A stretch of DNA of 64,000 nucleotides from Thalassolituus sp006212115 (lineage in GTDB: Bacteria; Pseudomonadota; Gammaproteobacteria; Pseudomonadales; Oceanobacteraceae), in assembly GCF_040372045.1 (NCBI RefSeq), contig NZ_BAABWH010000010.1; one strand, 5' to 3'. Position numbers and translations under genes: made by a program. The notes beneath the pieces are model-generated. The model saw nothing but the letters and a program-made list of their open reading frames with translations, had not been told where the DNA came from and searched no databases. Positions 43,643 through 53,804 of the stretch are shown in pieces (the first letter of the stretch is position 1; the number at the start of each line of letters is the position of its first letter).

Positions 43643-44467
43643 ATGTTCCGTCGTTTTCTTATTTCCGCGCTTTCTGCGGCGTTGTTTTCTCTCGTATCAG
43701 TGAACGTAACCGCTGAGGATGATTCTCCGAAGGTTCTTGCCAGCATGCACCCGCTGGGACTGATCGCCGCGTCGGTGGTCGAGCGCGAGAACCTGCACAT
43801 ACTGTTGCAGAAAGGTGTTAGCCCTCACGACTTTTCATTGCGACCGTCTGACATTGACCACCTGCAGGAAGCCGACATCATATTCTGGGGCGGTCCGCAT
43901 ATTGAACCTTACCTGTCAGGTTTTGCCCGTCGTTGGCCAGATAAAGTGTGGATCGATATTTCATCCTTCTCTGAGCTCGCTAAGATAAAAGATCCTCATT
44001 ATTGGATGTCCGTTCCTGCGACGCTCGCAGCACAGAAGGTTCTGGCTGACACCCTTGGTAAGGACAGCAGCGACTTTCAGCGACGCGTAGAGGCCGCTGT
44101 TGAGTACAGCGATCGCGTGCTTGAGCCGGTTCGGGAGCGGGGCTTCTTCGTATTTCATCGCGCTTATGATCATTGGGTTCTTGAACGCGGATTGAATCAG
44201 GTGGGGGCATTTACCCTGACGCCCGAGCAAAAACCCGGTATGCGAACCGTGCAACTGATGCGCGAACAACTTCGCGCTGGTAAAGTCGCTTGCGTCTTCC
44301 GCGAGCCTGAGTACTCACCTGCGCTGGTGGTGACCGTTGTGGGAGACTTGCCTGTTAAGCATGGCGAGCTTGACCCGCAGGGAGCCTATGCAGACCTGTC
44401 ACGCGATGGATACGCTTACTTCCTTACGGAGATGGCGGACCGCGCGGCGAATTGCCTTACCCCTTGA
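43643..44467 (+). CDS. znuA: Zinc ABC transporter substrate-binding protein ZnuA
   Basis: 274 residues from ATG 43643 (ATG at 43622 also possible, giving a longer signal peptide). Signal peptide ends VTA. Zinc-site His are visible in SMHPLG, VSPHDFSLRPSD and HRAYDHWVLERG. The His-rich flexible loop of many ZnuA proteins is absent; ZnuC carries a His-rich tail instead. Periplasmic zinc receptor, opposite strand to zur-znuCB. Confidence 0.9.
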   Translation: MFRRFLISALSAALFSLVSVNVTAEDDSPKVLASMHPLGLIAASVVERENLHILLQKGVSPHDFSLRPSDIDHLQEADIIFWGGPHIEPYLSGFARRWPDKVWIDISSFSELAKIKDPHYWMSVPATLAAQKVLADTLGKDSSDFQRRVEAAVEYSDRVLEPVRERGFFVFHRAYDHWVLERGLNQVGAFTLTPEQKPGMRTVQLMREQLRAGKVACVFREPEYSPALVVTVVGDLPVKHGELDPQGAYADLSRDGYAYFLTEMADRAANCLTP

Positions 44468-44531
44468 ACTGACGTCCTTTATCGGAATAATCAGGGACAT
44501 TAAATAATAAGAATCACCACGGACCCGAATC

Positions 44532-46229
44532 ATGAAACAGTATCCGTTTTTCGACCTGCAGCGAGTGAATCGACCACTGCTGCCGATGTTGGTTATCTCT
44601 GGCTTGCTGACAATAGCTGGTTTTTCTCACGGTATTTATTCTCTGCTCTCCATTGCCGACGCCGATCCGGTGGCTAGTCTGACGGCTCTGTCTGCAGACG
44701 ATCAGGCCATGCTGCAAACCGATGGTTATCTTCGTATTGGTCAGATTTCGGCCACACTGGTCGCGCTGACCTTCTTTTTTACGGCATGGTTGTATTTTGC
44801 CGCCCGAAATCTTGTTGCCATTTATGCAGAGCGACACCAGACCGTCGCCAATTCCCTGATTATTTATACCAAGGTCACACTGGGCATTTTCTTCGCCTTG
44901 CGGATGATGTTGAGTATGTGGCGCAGATCTACGCCGGACAGCCACGCTCATGAAGCCGAAAAATGGCTGATACCGGTCTGGTGGCTAATATTAATCGCGG
45001 CAAACGTATGTAAAATTATTTCTGTTTATACGCTGCAAAGCGCATCGGAAGTGGGTACCTGGTCGGCCAGTTATAGCTGGATGATCGCCGCTTACTGTTT
45101 GTATTTTCCGTTGTACTTCCTCACCTGGCGTCTTGCGATGGCCATGACTCGCTTCCAGGGGCTTAGTTGGGATAAGCGCCAGCAAGAGCTGGATGAAATC
45201 TTTGGTGAGGCTTTCCATGTGGGCGGGCGAGGTGAAAAACGTCGCTGGCGTGACCCGTATCCATGCGCGCCAGATGCATTGTCCTTGTTATGGCGTAACC
45301 TCAAGGGTCCATCGACCGCTAATCCACAGGCTGTGAATTATCCTGCCAGTAAAACGCTGGTGGCGAATGACATTACCCCTGAGCTGACGGTTGGTTTTGG
45401 CGGTGACGTTATGATGATGTTTGGCCGAGAGCTGACGGCCTCTGACGGTGTAAAAGCGTTCTTTGAAGGCTGTGACTCTGTCGTTCTGAACATGGAAGGT
45501 GTGGTGACGGATAAGCCAAAAAAGGGCCCGGATCAAAAGCACGACCACGCGATCATGGATCAGCTGGCCACTATTTTTCCTGCTGACAAAACCTGGTTAT
45601 CTCTGGCGAATAATCATGCTGCTGATTTTGGTGCGGACGAGTGCCTAAAGTCGGCAGAGCTGCTTCATAACAAAGGATTCCGTACCTTTGGCTTAAAAGA
45701 CGCTCCCTACGCTGATGTGCATCCTGCGCTGCGGATTATTGGTGGAACACAATGGAGTAACCGCGATGATAAGGGCGTGCTGAACTGGCTGGATGAGCGC
45801 CCTGAGCAGCATCGTCGTGACGGCAGCTTCAATATGTTGATGCCTCACTGGGGCTATGAAATGGAATGCTTCCCGCGCACCTGGGGTGTGAACATGATGC
45901 AACAGTGGTTGCAGCAATTTGATGGCGTCATCGGTCACCACAGTCACACCCCTCAGCCTCTGACTCTGATTGAGCAGGACGGTGTAAATGCTGTTGCAGG
46001 TTACTCTCTGGGTGGATTCTGCTTTGGTTTGAGTAAACGCAATGCGATGGGGTTGATGCACTACGGCTACGGTATGATTGCTAAGGTCACTATCGGGCGC
46101 CTGAAGTCGAACCCTGATCAATATGCGATTGGCGAGGTGCAGTGGCAATTAATTGAGTGCTTCCCAGACGACGCTAAGACAGCATGGCAGGTTGATCTTA
46201 TCGACGAACTGCCTTACTTCTCAAAGTAA
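44532..46229 (+). CDS. Membrane protein with CapA-type metallophosphatase domain
   Basis: 565 residues. N-terminal part (about 1-220) has four or five membrane helices and a Trp-rich pattern (IPVWWLILIAANVCK) like DUF4328. C-terminal part (about 280-565) is a CapA/PGA-type metallophosphatase: GFGGDVMM, LNMEGVVTDK, SLANNHAADFG, LMPHWGYE, GHHSHTPQP. CapA proteins act in poly-gamma-glutamate or capsule synthesis; substrate here is open. Monocistronic, followed by a strong terminator. Confidence 0.8.
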   Translation: MKQYPFFDLQRVNRPLLPMLVISGLLTIAGFSHGIYSLLSIADADPVASLTALSADDQAMLQTDGYLRIGQISATLVALTFFFTAWLYFAARNLVAIYAERHQTVANSLIIYTKVTLGIFFALRMMLSMWRRSTPDSHAHEAEKWLIPVWWLILIAANVCKIISVYTLQSASEVGTWSASYSWMIAAYCLYFPLYFLTWRLAMAMTRFQGLSWDKRQQELDEIFGEAFHVGGRGEKRRWRDPYPCAPDALSLLWRNLKGPSTANPQAVNYPASKTLVANDITPELTVGFGGDVMMMFGRELTASDGVKAFFEGCDSVVLNMEGVVTDKPKKGPDQKHDHAIMDQLATIFPADKTWLSLANNHAADFGADECLKSAELLHNKGFRTFGLKDAPYADVHPALRIIGGTQWSNRDDKGVLNWLDERPEQHRRDGSFNMLMPHWGYEMECFPRTWGVNMMQQWLQQFDGVIGHHSHTPQPLTLIEQDGVNAVAGYSLGGFCFGLSKRNAMGLMHYGYGMIAKVTIGRLKSNPDQYAIGEVQWQLIECFPDDAKTAWQVDLIDELPYFSK

Positions 46230-46260
46230 TATCAGGCACCGACAGCTCGATTGATTAAAT

Positions 46261-46290
46261 AAAAAATCCTCCTTATTGGGAGGATTTTTT
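46261..46290 (+). terminator. Terminator behind the CapA-type gene
   Basis: A perfect 12-bp stem AAAAAATCCTCC (46261-46272) / GGAGGATTTTTT (46279-46290). A further repeat TCTGGCCGG / CCGGCCAGA around 46294-46346 can terminate the opposite RND transcript, followed by T on the plus strand. Confidence 0.88.
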
Positions 46291-46392
46291 ATTCTGGCCG
46301 GTTTATTAAGAACAGGTTAACAACCCTGAATAATCGACCGGCCAGATTTTTTCACTACTGGCTGTTTCGCTAATGGATCTGTCACTACTGGC

Positions 46393-49300
46393 TCAGCGAT
46401 CTTCCTGACCATCCTGATAACCCGCATCCCAACTCGCGGCAAGCAATTCAGAGCTATATGGATTGCTCTCACGGGCATTCGAGTTACCTGTTTTGTAGCC
46501 ATTTTCGTAGGCTTCTTCAACCGTGACAGCTTCTTCACCGCTGCTGAACATATTCCTCGTAGCCTGCATTGCATCATCCATAAACAGATAAGTACAAGGG
46601 ACCAGCAGTAGACTGATCAGGGTGGCAAACAAGACACCGAAGGCGAGGGAAATAGCCATAGGAATAAGGAACTGAGCCTGCAGGCTCGTTTCCATGAGTA
46701 AGGGAACAAGGCCCACAAAGGTCGTCAGAGAGGTCAGGAGGATCGGACGGAAACGCGCCACTCCGGCTTCAATAACAGCGTCGTAAGTACTGGCACCTTC
46801 TTCCCGACGATTATTAATGTAATCCATTAATACAAGGTTATCGTTCACTACAACGCCACTCACGGCGACCATGCCAATGTACGACCAGGAGCTGATTACT
46901 TCGCCAAACATAACATGGCCGATTACTGCACCCATGATGCCGAACGGAATGGCATAGACGATAATCAAAGGCTGAACGTAGGACTTAAACAGCACAGCCA
47001 GCAGAAGGTACATACCCAGTACAGCAACGAGATAATAATTCAGCAGGGTGCTCATGAATTCGCCGAGGTCCCGTTGCTGACCGCCGCGAGCCCAGTCCAT
47101 TCCCGGATACTGACGGATCAGATTGGGTAGCACGTCACTCTCAATCACTTTCTGAACCTGCATTACAGAGTTGCGACTGGTATCAATAAAGGCAGTGACC
47201 GTGACAACCCGCTTACGGTTGTTGCGTTTAATGTGCGTCGGCGCATCCTGATAGACGATATCGGCAATGGCAGACAGCGGCACATATTTACTTGGCGCGT
47301 ATTTAATGTGCATGTTTTCGAGGTGCCAGGAGGAATCGCGCTCGTCATCTGGTAAACCCAACCAAACTTCGATTTCATCGTCCCGTGTCTGGACGTTCTG
47401 CACGACCTTACCCTGGAATGCCTGATTAATCTGAGCAATGACGACCTGCTGAGTCAGACCCAGTGAGCCGGCATTATCGCGCAGAATAATGTCAGCCTGT
47501 TGCTTGGTATTTTCCTGCGTGTGGCGAACATCATACGCACCGGCGAAGCCTTTCAGGGTGTTCATCAACTCGTCGGCGGCTTCTTTCAGGTCTTCCTGAT
47601 CGTTAGCCGACAGTTCAATCTGAATATCCGGGCGGGCAGGGTTAAGGCTGGCACTGAAGCTCAACTGGCTGATACCCGGAATATCCCCAGCGATATTACG
47701 CCAGCTTGAAATGATTTCTCTGCCACTGATGCGATTATCCCGATCGGACACAAGCTCCAGCGTGATATTGGCCAGGTGATCGCGATCCTGGCTACTCTTC
47801 ATATTGCTCTTGGATTCGTTTGGTCCAATGACCGCATAGATGTGGTCAATGGTGTTAACCCCTTCCATCTCGTAGCGGTGTTTCAGCAATTCTGCAGCAT
47901 TAGTAAGGCGCGCGACGGCGGCCTCGGTTTTTTCTCGTGGAGAGCCTTCTGGCAAGACCAGTCGAGCCACCACAGAATCGGCTTCGACGGGCGTAAACAG
48001 CGACGACTTGATCCAGCCAGTCAGCATCATTACCAGCATCAGAGTAAACGTAATGGTAAACACCAGAATAATGATGCCTTTAGCCTGCAATGCACCGCGC
48101 AACGACGGCAGATAAACACGACGCATAAAGGCTTGTAACGCACCGTCGAACTTAGCTTGTACTTTTGCCAGCGTCGACGGTTCTTTCTTAGTGTTGACCT
48201 TCTGTGCGTGTGACAGGTGAGCGGGCAGAATCAGGAAGGATTCGATGACGGAGAAAATCAGAGTCGCAATCACCACAATCGGAATTGCCTGCATCATTTT
48301 ACCTTCTGGCCCCGGCAAACCGAGCAGCGGGATAAAGGCAATAATGGTGGTCACAACGGCAAACAGAATAGGTTTGTAGACCTCAAACGCGCCTTGTAGT
48401 GCTGCTTCGGTACCGTAGATACCTTTTTCGTTGCGGTTATGAATGGCTTCTGCGACAACAACAGCGTCATCGACGACGATACCTAATACAAGAATAAAAC
48501 CGAACAGCGAGACCGCATTGATGGACACGTCGTACATTGGCATCGCAAATAAGGCACCGAAGAACGAAACCGGAATACCCATACTGACCCAGAACGACAG
48601 TCGGCCATTTAAGAACAACAGCAGAGTGATAAACAGCAGCACCAGACCGGCCAGAGCATTCTCCAGCAGCATGCTGATACGTTCACGAAGGTGCTTCGAT
48701 TCGTCCTGCCAGATGTGCGTCTGAATACTTTCTGGCAAGCGCAGCGTATCGACATAAGCATGCAGGTCATCGGCGATGTCCATAATGCTCTGATCGCCGA
48801 CCCGGTATATATCAATCGACGCGGACGGGGTTCCATCAAAGGTGGCATTGGTCTCACTGACGTAGCGGGTGTCAGTAATAATGGCCAGGTCGCGCAGTAA
48901 AATTTCAGCACCTGTGGCGTCTGAATAAATAACGATATTACGGTAGGCTTCTGCCGAGTCCTTGTAGGCATCGCTAGTAATCAGGATGTCACCGTCACGG
49001 GTCTCCAGTACACCGCCCGGTAAAAAACCGGTCTGTTGGCGAATCATGCCAGTGATGTCATCAAACGTGAGGTCGTACTTCTCAAGATTGTGAGCAGGCA
49101 CCTCAATACGGATTTCAGACTTCGACATATCCTGAAGTTCGATCACACTGATGTCCGGCATGTCCATCAGGTCATTGCGTATTTCTCGTGAGGTTTCCGC
49201 GAGCGCAGCGTAGCTGGTGTTACCGTAAATAATCAGCTTGGCTACCCGGTTTTTTACAGACAGTTCCTGTAACGTTGGATCTTCTGCGTCTTCCGGAAGA

Positions 49301-49653
49301 AGTCCTTCTTCGTTTATGCGGCGGGATATTTCGTCAGAAATTTTATCAGTTTCGTAGCCGTCAGCGATATCGACCGTCATGCTGCACAAGCCATCGTAGG
49401 CAAACGAGGTCAGATTCTGTGTGCCCTGAATATCGTAAATACGGTTCTCGATGGCCTTACATACGCTGTTTTCTATCGTTTCGACATTACCACCCGGCAG
49501 TTGTGTCTGAATGCTCAGGCGATCGAGGGTTACATTGGGAATCAGCTCTTTTCGTGTCTCAGGCACGGCCATTAAGCCAAGCGCAATAAGACAAAACATA
49601 AGCAGGTTGGCGGCAACCGTGTTTTCGGCAAACCACTGGATTATCTGTTTCAT
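46393..49653 (-). CDS. RND efflux permease, HAE-1 type, with RMF-like tail
   Basis: 1086 residues. Twelve-helix RND fold with two periplasmic loops. The proton relay Asp pair is in GIVVDDAVVVAEAI. Other blocks: GIPVSFFGALFAMPMYDVSINAVSLFG and GVVVNDNLVLMDYINNRREEG. The core ends near residue 1030. The last 41 residues (AYENGYKTG ... NPYSSELLAASWDAGYQDG, end EDR) resemble ribosome modulation factor in spacing. Exports hydrophobic or amphipathic compounds across both membranes with the adaptor next to it. Starts 18 bases after the adaptor stop. No TolC-like gene is in the window. Confidence 0.92.
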   Translation of the reverse strand: MKQIIQWFAENTVAANLLMFCLIALGLMAVPETRKELIPNVTLDRLSIQTQLPGGNVETIENSVCKAIENRIYDIQGTQNLTSFAYDGLCSMTVDIADGYETDKISDEISRRINEEGLLPEDAEDPTLQELSVKNRVAKLIIYGNTSYAALAETSREIRNDLMDMPDISVIELQDMSKSEIRIEVPAHNLEKYDLTFDDITGMIRQQTGFLPGGVLETRDGDILITSDAYKDSAEAYRNIVIYSDATGAEILLRDLAIITDTRYVSETNATFDGTPSASIDIYRVGDQSIMDIADDLHAYVDTLRLPESIQTHIWQDESKHLRERISMLLENALAGLVLLFITLLLFLNGRLSFWVSMGIPVSFFGALFAMPMYDVSINAVSLFGFILVLGIVVDDAVVVAEAIHNRNEKGIYGTEAALQGAFEVYKPILFAVVTTIIAFIPLLGLPGPEGKMMQAIPIVVIATLIFSVIESFLILPAHLSHAQKVNTKKEPSTLAKVQAKFDGALQAFMRRVYLPSLRGALQAKGIIILVFTITFTLMLVMMLTGWIKSSLFTPVEADSVVARLVLPEGSPREKTEAAVARLTNAAELLKHRYEMEGVNTIDHIYAVIGPNESKSNMKSSQDRDHLANITLELVSDRDNRISGREIISSWRNIAGDIPGISQLSFSASLNPARPDIQIELSANDQEDLKEAADELMNTLKGFAGAYDVRHTQENTKQQADIILRDNAGSLGLTQQVVIAQINQAFQGKVVQNVQTRDDEIEVWLGLPDDERDSSWHLENMHIKYAPSKYVPLSAIADIVYQDAPTHIKRNNRKRVVTVTAFIDTSRNSVMQVQKVIESDVLPNLIRQYPGMDWARGGQQRDLGEFMSTLLNYYLVAVLGMYLLLAVLFKSYVQPLIIVYAIPFGIMGAVIGHVMFGEVISSWSYIGMVAVSGVVVNDNLVLMDYINNRREEGASTYDAVIEAGVARFRPILLTSLTTFVGLVPLLMETSLQAQFLIPMAISLAFGVLFATLISLLLVPCTYLFMDDAMQATRNMFSSGEEAVTVEEAYENGYKTGNSNARESNPYSSELLAASWDAGYQDGQEDR

Positions 49654-49671
49654 GGCGTCTCCGGTGGTTTA

Positions 49672-50808
49672 TTACTGACGTATCGGTTCGACAGTCATGC
49701 CTTCAACAAGACGATTGAAATTACCAGCGACAACGCGCGTGCCAGGCGGTAAGGCCGTATCAATGTAGGCGTAATCTTTACCACGATAGCGAATGTTCAC
49801 TAACTGGCGTTGAATAGTATTGTCGGCATTAATCATCCAGATGGCGTCGCCAGAGAGGATCACTTCGCGCGGTAAAATACGCAGACTTTCGATTTCCTGC
49901 CCACGTACTTCCGCCTCAAGGAAACTACCCGGAACGAGATAGCGTCCCGTATTGCTGTACATCTCTTCGCCATTTATCTGCGCCACGATATACAGCAGTT
50001 GGTTTGCACTGCGCTCACCGTCGGTACGGACAATGTATCCCTGCCATTCGTCGCCGCTTTCGTAATCGCGCAGCATGACTTTAGGCATAAAAGATGGACC
50101 GTCGGTATTGTTGGCATTTTCTTCGACACCAATGATGGCGACTTCAGCGTCATTCAATGGCAGGCGTACTTCAGCCTGATCCATGCCATATAGAACGGCA
50201 ATCGGGGAGCCCGTCTGAACCAGGTCGCCCTCGTTGATGTAGACATCCACCACTTTGCCTTCGATAGGCGAAGATATTTTCGTATTTTCCAGTTGGTCGT
50301 AGGCATACTCAAGAGCGGCCTCGGCGGCTTTTACCTGCGAGTTGGCGTACGCCAGCTGTGGTACAAATCGGGCATACTCAGATGCATTACGACCGACCTG
50401 ACGGCGAGCAACACGCGCATTGGCTTCGGTTTCTTCCAGACGCAGGCGGGTTTGAGTGACCTGCGCTTTTTTCTGCGCAATATCGAGAATCAGTGGTTGC
50501 TCATCGATCTGTACCAGTTGCTGACCAGCGCCGACAATTTCCCCTTTTTTCAACTCAGGCGCGATATTTGTGACCAGTCCGGAAACCTGACTGGCAATTT
50601 TGTGTACACGAGAGGCTGAAACCCGGCCGCGACTGAAGATAGGAATAGACTGAGTGGCAATTTTCACTTCCTGAAACGGTACCTGAGGGATGGCAACGGT
50701 GACCTCCTGCGTCTCGGGTTCCGGAGCATTCTGGTACATAACATAGCCGGCATACCCACCTGCACCGATAATCACCAGGCCGATAAGGAAAAATTTAAGC
50801 TGCTTCAT
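49672..50808 (-). CDS. RND periplasmic adaptor (HlyD/MFP family)
   Basis: 378 residues. N-terminal anchor helix (residues 6-24). Lipoyl half-domains SQVSGLVTNIAPELKKGEIV and SSPIEGKVVDVYINEGDLVQTG flank a helical hairpin (AQKKAQVTQTRLRLEETEANARVARRQ). Links the RND pump to an outer-membrane channel. Sixty-four bases after the GNAT stop, so in the same direction as the GH3 genes. Confidence 0.92.
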   Translation of the reverse strand: MKQLKFFLIGLVIIGAGGYAGYVMYQNAPEPETQEVTVAIPQVPFQEVKIATQSIPIFSRGRVSASRVHKIASQVSGLVTNIAPELKKGEIVGAGQQLVQIDEQPLILDIAQKKAQVTQTRLRLEETEANARVARRQVGRNASEYARFVPQLAYANSQVKAAEAALEYAYDQLENTKISSPIEGKVVDVYINEGDLVQTGSPIAVLYGMDQAEVRLPLNDAEVAIIGVEENANNTDGPSFMPKVMLRDYESGDEWQGYIVRTDGERSANQLLYIVAQINGEEMYSNTGRYLVPGSFLEAEVRGQEIESLRILPREVILSGDAIWMINADNTIQRQLVNIRYRGKDYAYIDTALPPGTRVVAGNFNRLVEGMTVEPIRQ

Positions 50809-50872
50809 ACTGCTCTCTGTATTCGTAGGCGAGCGTTGAGAACGGGATCGGCAGTGGCGAGATCACCGGCCC

Positions 50873-51973
50873 TCAAAGGCGCGCAGTTTCCAGGTACATC
50901 AGCCCTTCCGGATTAAGGTCTGGAGATGGATCGTCGCCATATCCTGACAGAAAATGAAGGCTGAATAATTCTTCTTTTTTGTATTTGTCGGTCACTTTGT
51001 GCAATGGATCTTCTGCATCAAATCCGACCACGAGTGCGTCGTACTGTGACGAGCGAAGTTCTTTGCGGGCAAAGGCCAGTAGGTCTGCAAACACATCACT
51101 GCGGTTGTCTTTAAAAACGTTGCAGTGAAGATAAACATAACTGGTTAACGAGCCCGCTGCTGGTAGGGATAGACCGCCGAATATTTTAGTGTAGAGGTTA
51201 TACAGCGGACGGGCGTATTGAATGGCTTTTGAGTATCCGGCAATGCGTGTCTGCTTAAAGTTTTTCTGATCCCAGAACCCCGTCATACCAACCAATTCGT
51301 CGCCTTCGAACGCCAGCAGAAAATCCTCCAGACGAATATCGCGATAATAGCTGTCGTCTGTTCCTACGCGGCTGAAGTCGTAGCAAGGATAAAACTGCTT
51401 TTGCGGTGCGTTCTGATCAAAGAAGGTTTGCATCATGGGCACATCAGACGGGGTGGCCCGTCGGATATGACAACCAATGGTGTGTTTTTCCCGTCGGCGC
51501 AACTCGATCATGTTGGTGCGGTGGCGACGGAAAGGATTGTACTTAGGTTGCAACTTCAGGCGATTGCCACCCACGGTATCCAGTGATGCTTTGTTTTCTT
51601 CAAGGATGACGGTCTGGTAGTAATCCTGATCGATGATCCCTGCAACGGCTTTAAAAAAGCGCAACAGAGTCCGGCCGCCCTGGTAGTCCTTGTGAATGCG
51701 CAGATCGCTGCCGTAACGCAAGGATTTCCGCTGTCCGTTTTCGAATACGTCACGGAAACCCATACTGAATGCACCGGCTATTTTGCCATTCTCGGTGTCT
51801 TCCATCACCCACAGGTCGCGGGTGGTGGTGCCCACGTCGGTGGCAAAGAAATAATTAGGCTCGCGCTCGAAGTTGAGTTGAATGCTCCCTTCCTGTGGCG
51901 TATCTGAGAGCAGTTCACTCAGCCCTGATGCATCCGCTTCTGTGGTAGGGCGGATGACATAGCGTTGACTCAT
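50873..51973 (-). CDS. GNAT-family acyltransferase, two-lobed
   Basis: 366 residues, about twice a single GNAT domain. The first half (RPTTEADASGLSELLSD; RYGSDLRIHKDYQGGRTLLRFFKAV) has the acetyl-CoA loop in a QGGRTLL form. The second half repeats the layout (RRATPSDVPMMQTFF). Substrate unknown. Overlaps the GH3 gene by 4 bases (ATGA), so the two are made together. Confidence 0.82.
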   Translation of the reverse strand: MSQRYVIRPTTEADASGLSELLSDTPQEGSIQLNFEREPNYFFATDVGTTTRDLWVMEDTENGKIAGAFSMGFRDVFENGQRKSLRYGSDLRIHKDYQGGRTLLRFFKAVAGIIDQDYYQTVILEENKASLDTVGGNRLKLQPKYNPFRRHRTNMIELRRREKHTIGCHIRRATPSDVPMMQTFFDQNAPQKQFYPCYDFSRVGTDDSYYRDIRLEDFLLAFEGDELVGMTGFWDQKNFKQTRIAGYSKAIQYARPLYNLYTKIFGGLSLPAAGSLTSYVYLHCNVFKDNRSDVFADLLAFARKELRSSQYDALVVGFDAEDPLHKVTDKYKKEELFSLHFLSGYGDDPSPDLNPEGLMYLETARL

Positions 51974-53634
51974 GCATCGGCCTCCGCCGGTTTAGAGCGC
52001 TTAAGAATTTCCTTCACAGCACCGGGCATCTGCTCGTTCTGCCATAATGCCAGAGGTTCAATCTTGATGTTGCCTGCAACCATGCCACCGGCAATTTTAT
52101 GCTCGGTGTACACTTCCATAGCATCCGGTACGATCAGCATTTCTGCATGACCCAGTTGACCCAGCTCGCGCGCTAACTTGTAGTGGAAGTGCTGGTTGAG
52201 TTGGTCTTCAAGCTGAGCGCCCAGTAGTTCGCGGGCTGCAATGGCATCCTCACCACCTGAGCACAGTAAGCCATACACCGGCTTGTTACGCAGGTCTGAT
52301 TGCGGCATCGCGATCAGCGTAACGGGGGACAGACCCATGTTTCCGCTGAAATGATCGATCAGTTTTACCGCTGCATCTGGAGACAGCTTTTCGCCGACCA
52401 TATCGACACCGTCGATACGGCTGATAAAACGCAGGCACGGACACTGATTAATGAAATCGGTGACCAGTAGCATATCTTTGGTCTGGTAGCGTAATAAGCC
52501 ATTACCCGTGGTGATGATAGGGCGTACCCGCATGTCTTTTTTGAGTTCCCAGCTGCACAGGATTTCATTTGTGTCGAGGTCTTCGAACTCGTAAAAATGA
52601 CTGGTGAAGGCCAATGGGTATTCGTCTCCCATCGGGAAGGTGACCACCCCCTCAGTCGCGAACAGGCCTTTGCCCTGGAAACCACTGTGCGGGAAAATGG
52701 CTTGCAGCTTCTCTGCCCAACCTTTTGATGATGACGTATCCCAAGAGCTGATCAACGCCAGATTTGGCCAGATCGCCTTAGTAAACGCTGGGGTAATCTC
52801 GCCATCCCACTGGCGCATGTAAGCTGCGGCTTCAGGGTTTGAAGGTGGATCGATGTTCTTCAGGCTGTCAAAGGGGGCAACCCAACGGCCAGTTTCCAGT
52901 ACCTCAGCGATTTTCTCGCGGTGTTCCTGCATCACCTGCAACAAACTCATGGCAAAGGTTGGACTCCAGACTGACATAAAAGAAAGGTCAGTGCAGGCAA
53001 CCAGATAACAGGAGGTCGCGAAGAAAGATTCATCGGAGCTTTCAGCGAGCGATACGCCCTCTGGTACTGCCATGGTGCCGGCCATAAACAGGCGTTTCCA
53101 CCAAGGCAGCAGCTGCATATCGTCGTTGATACTCTCGCTGACTTGATTACGCAGGTCGCTAGGAACCCAGGACAGCGACCAATAATGACGGCCTTTCTTA
53201 ATACCCGGGAAGTGCGCATACAGATCCGACATCCAGGGGCTGATGGCTTCGTCAGCCTGATCCAGGAACGGACGGGTGTAAGGAATCCATTTGATTTTTG
53301 AGGTGGAGCCAGACGTTGGCTGGTAGCGATCACAGCTTGAGGTGGTCAGCATTGGTTTACCACTCTTCTGCTGTTCGACAATCATGTCGTGCCAGTAGTC
53401 GTAGTCGGTAATCGGGACCTGCTTACGGAATTCTTCGACTGTCATGCCGGCTTTCAGGCCGTGTTTTTCAGCGGAAGCAGCGCCCAGGACCATACCCAGT
53501 GTGTCGTTGAGAATGCCGCGTTGAACGCTCTCAACGTCGTAGCTGGCGTCGATGAATTTACGCGCACCTTTCCTGGTGAGCGTCGCAGACGCGAAATGAA
53601 GCAACGAGGTGCTGAGGTTCTTAAGAGCAGACAT
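51970..53634 (-). CDS. GH3-family acyl-acid amido synthetase
   Basis: 554 residues from the ATG at 53634, behind CAGGAG; a longer reading to 53730 lacks family residues. The three GH3 ATP/AMP motifs are visible: motif 1 TSGSTSKIKWIP, motif 2 FATEG, motif 3 RYQTKD. Members of this ANL-like fold adenylate a carboxylic acid and join it to an amino acid; plant members conjugate auxin and jasmonate, bacterial ones are poorly known. The start of a co-translated GH3-GNAT pair with an RND exporter behind. Confidence 0.85.
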   Translation of the reverse strand: MSALKNLSTSLLHFASATLTRKGARKFIDASYDVESVQRGILNDTLGMVLGAASAEKHGLKAGMTVEEFRKQVPITDYDYWHDMIVEQQKSGKPMLTTSSCDRYQPTSGSTSKIKWIPYTRPFLDQADEAISPWMSDLYAHFPGIKKGRHYWSLSWVPSDLRNQVSESINDDMQLLPWWKRLFMAGTMAVPEGVSLAESSDESFFATSCYLVACTDLSFMSVWSPTFAMSLLQVMQEHREKIAEVLETGRWVAPFDSLKNIDPPSNPEAAAYMRQWDGEITPAFTKAIWPNLALISSWDTSSSKGWAEKLQAIFPHSGFQGKGLFATEGVVTFPMGDEYPLAFTSHFYEFEDLDTNEILCSWELKKDMRVRPIITTGNGLLRYQTKDMLLVTDFINQCPCLRFISRIDGVDMVGEKLSPDAAVKLIDHFSGNMGLSPVTLIAMPQSDLRNKPVYGLLCSGGEDAIAARELLGAQLEDQLNQHFHYKLARELGQLGHAEMLIVPDAMEVYTEHKIAGGMVAGNIKIEPLALWQNEQMPGAVKEILKRSKPAEADA

Positions 53635-53804
53635 CTGACGGGCTCCTGTATCTTTTGCTATGTTCTGTGATGAGTATTCCGCCGCGAGACAGCAGAATTT
53701 TTTCTTCATTATTATTGTTAGGCCCAGCACCGATGAGGCTCAGAGGCGGGACCGGGTCAGCGATTTAACCATAAAGTCTTAGGCAACTGAATTATTGCCT
53801 GACT

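Noticed and set aside
46317..46577. Small minus-strand frame past the RND stop with a repeated PVV pattern, and the repeated TCACTACTGGCT at 46352 and 46382
   Set aside because: Different frame from the permease, no start signal, and only two copies of a 12-base word; too little to call a gene or a repeat element.
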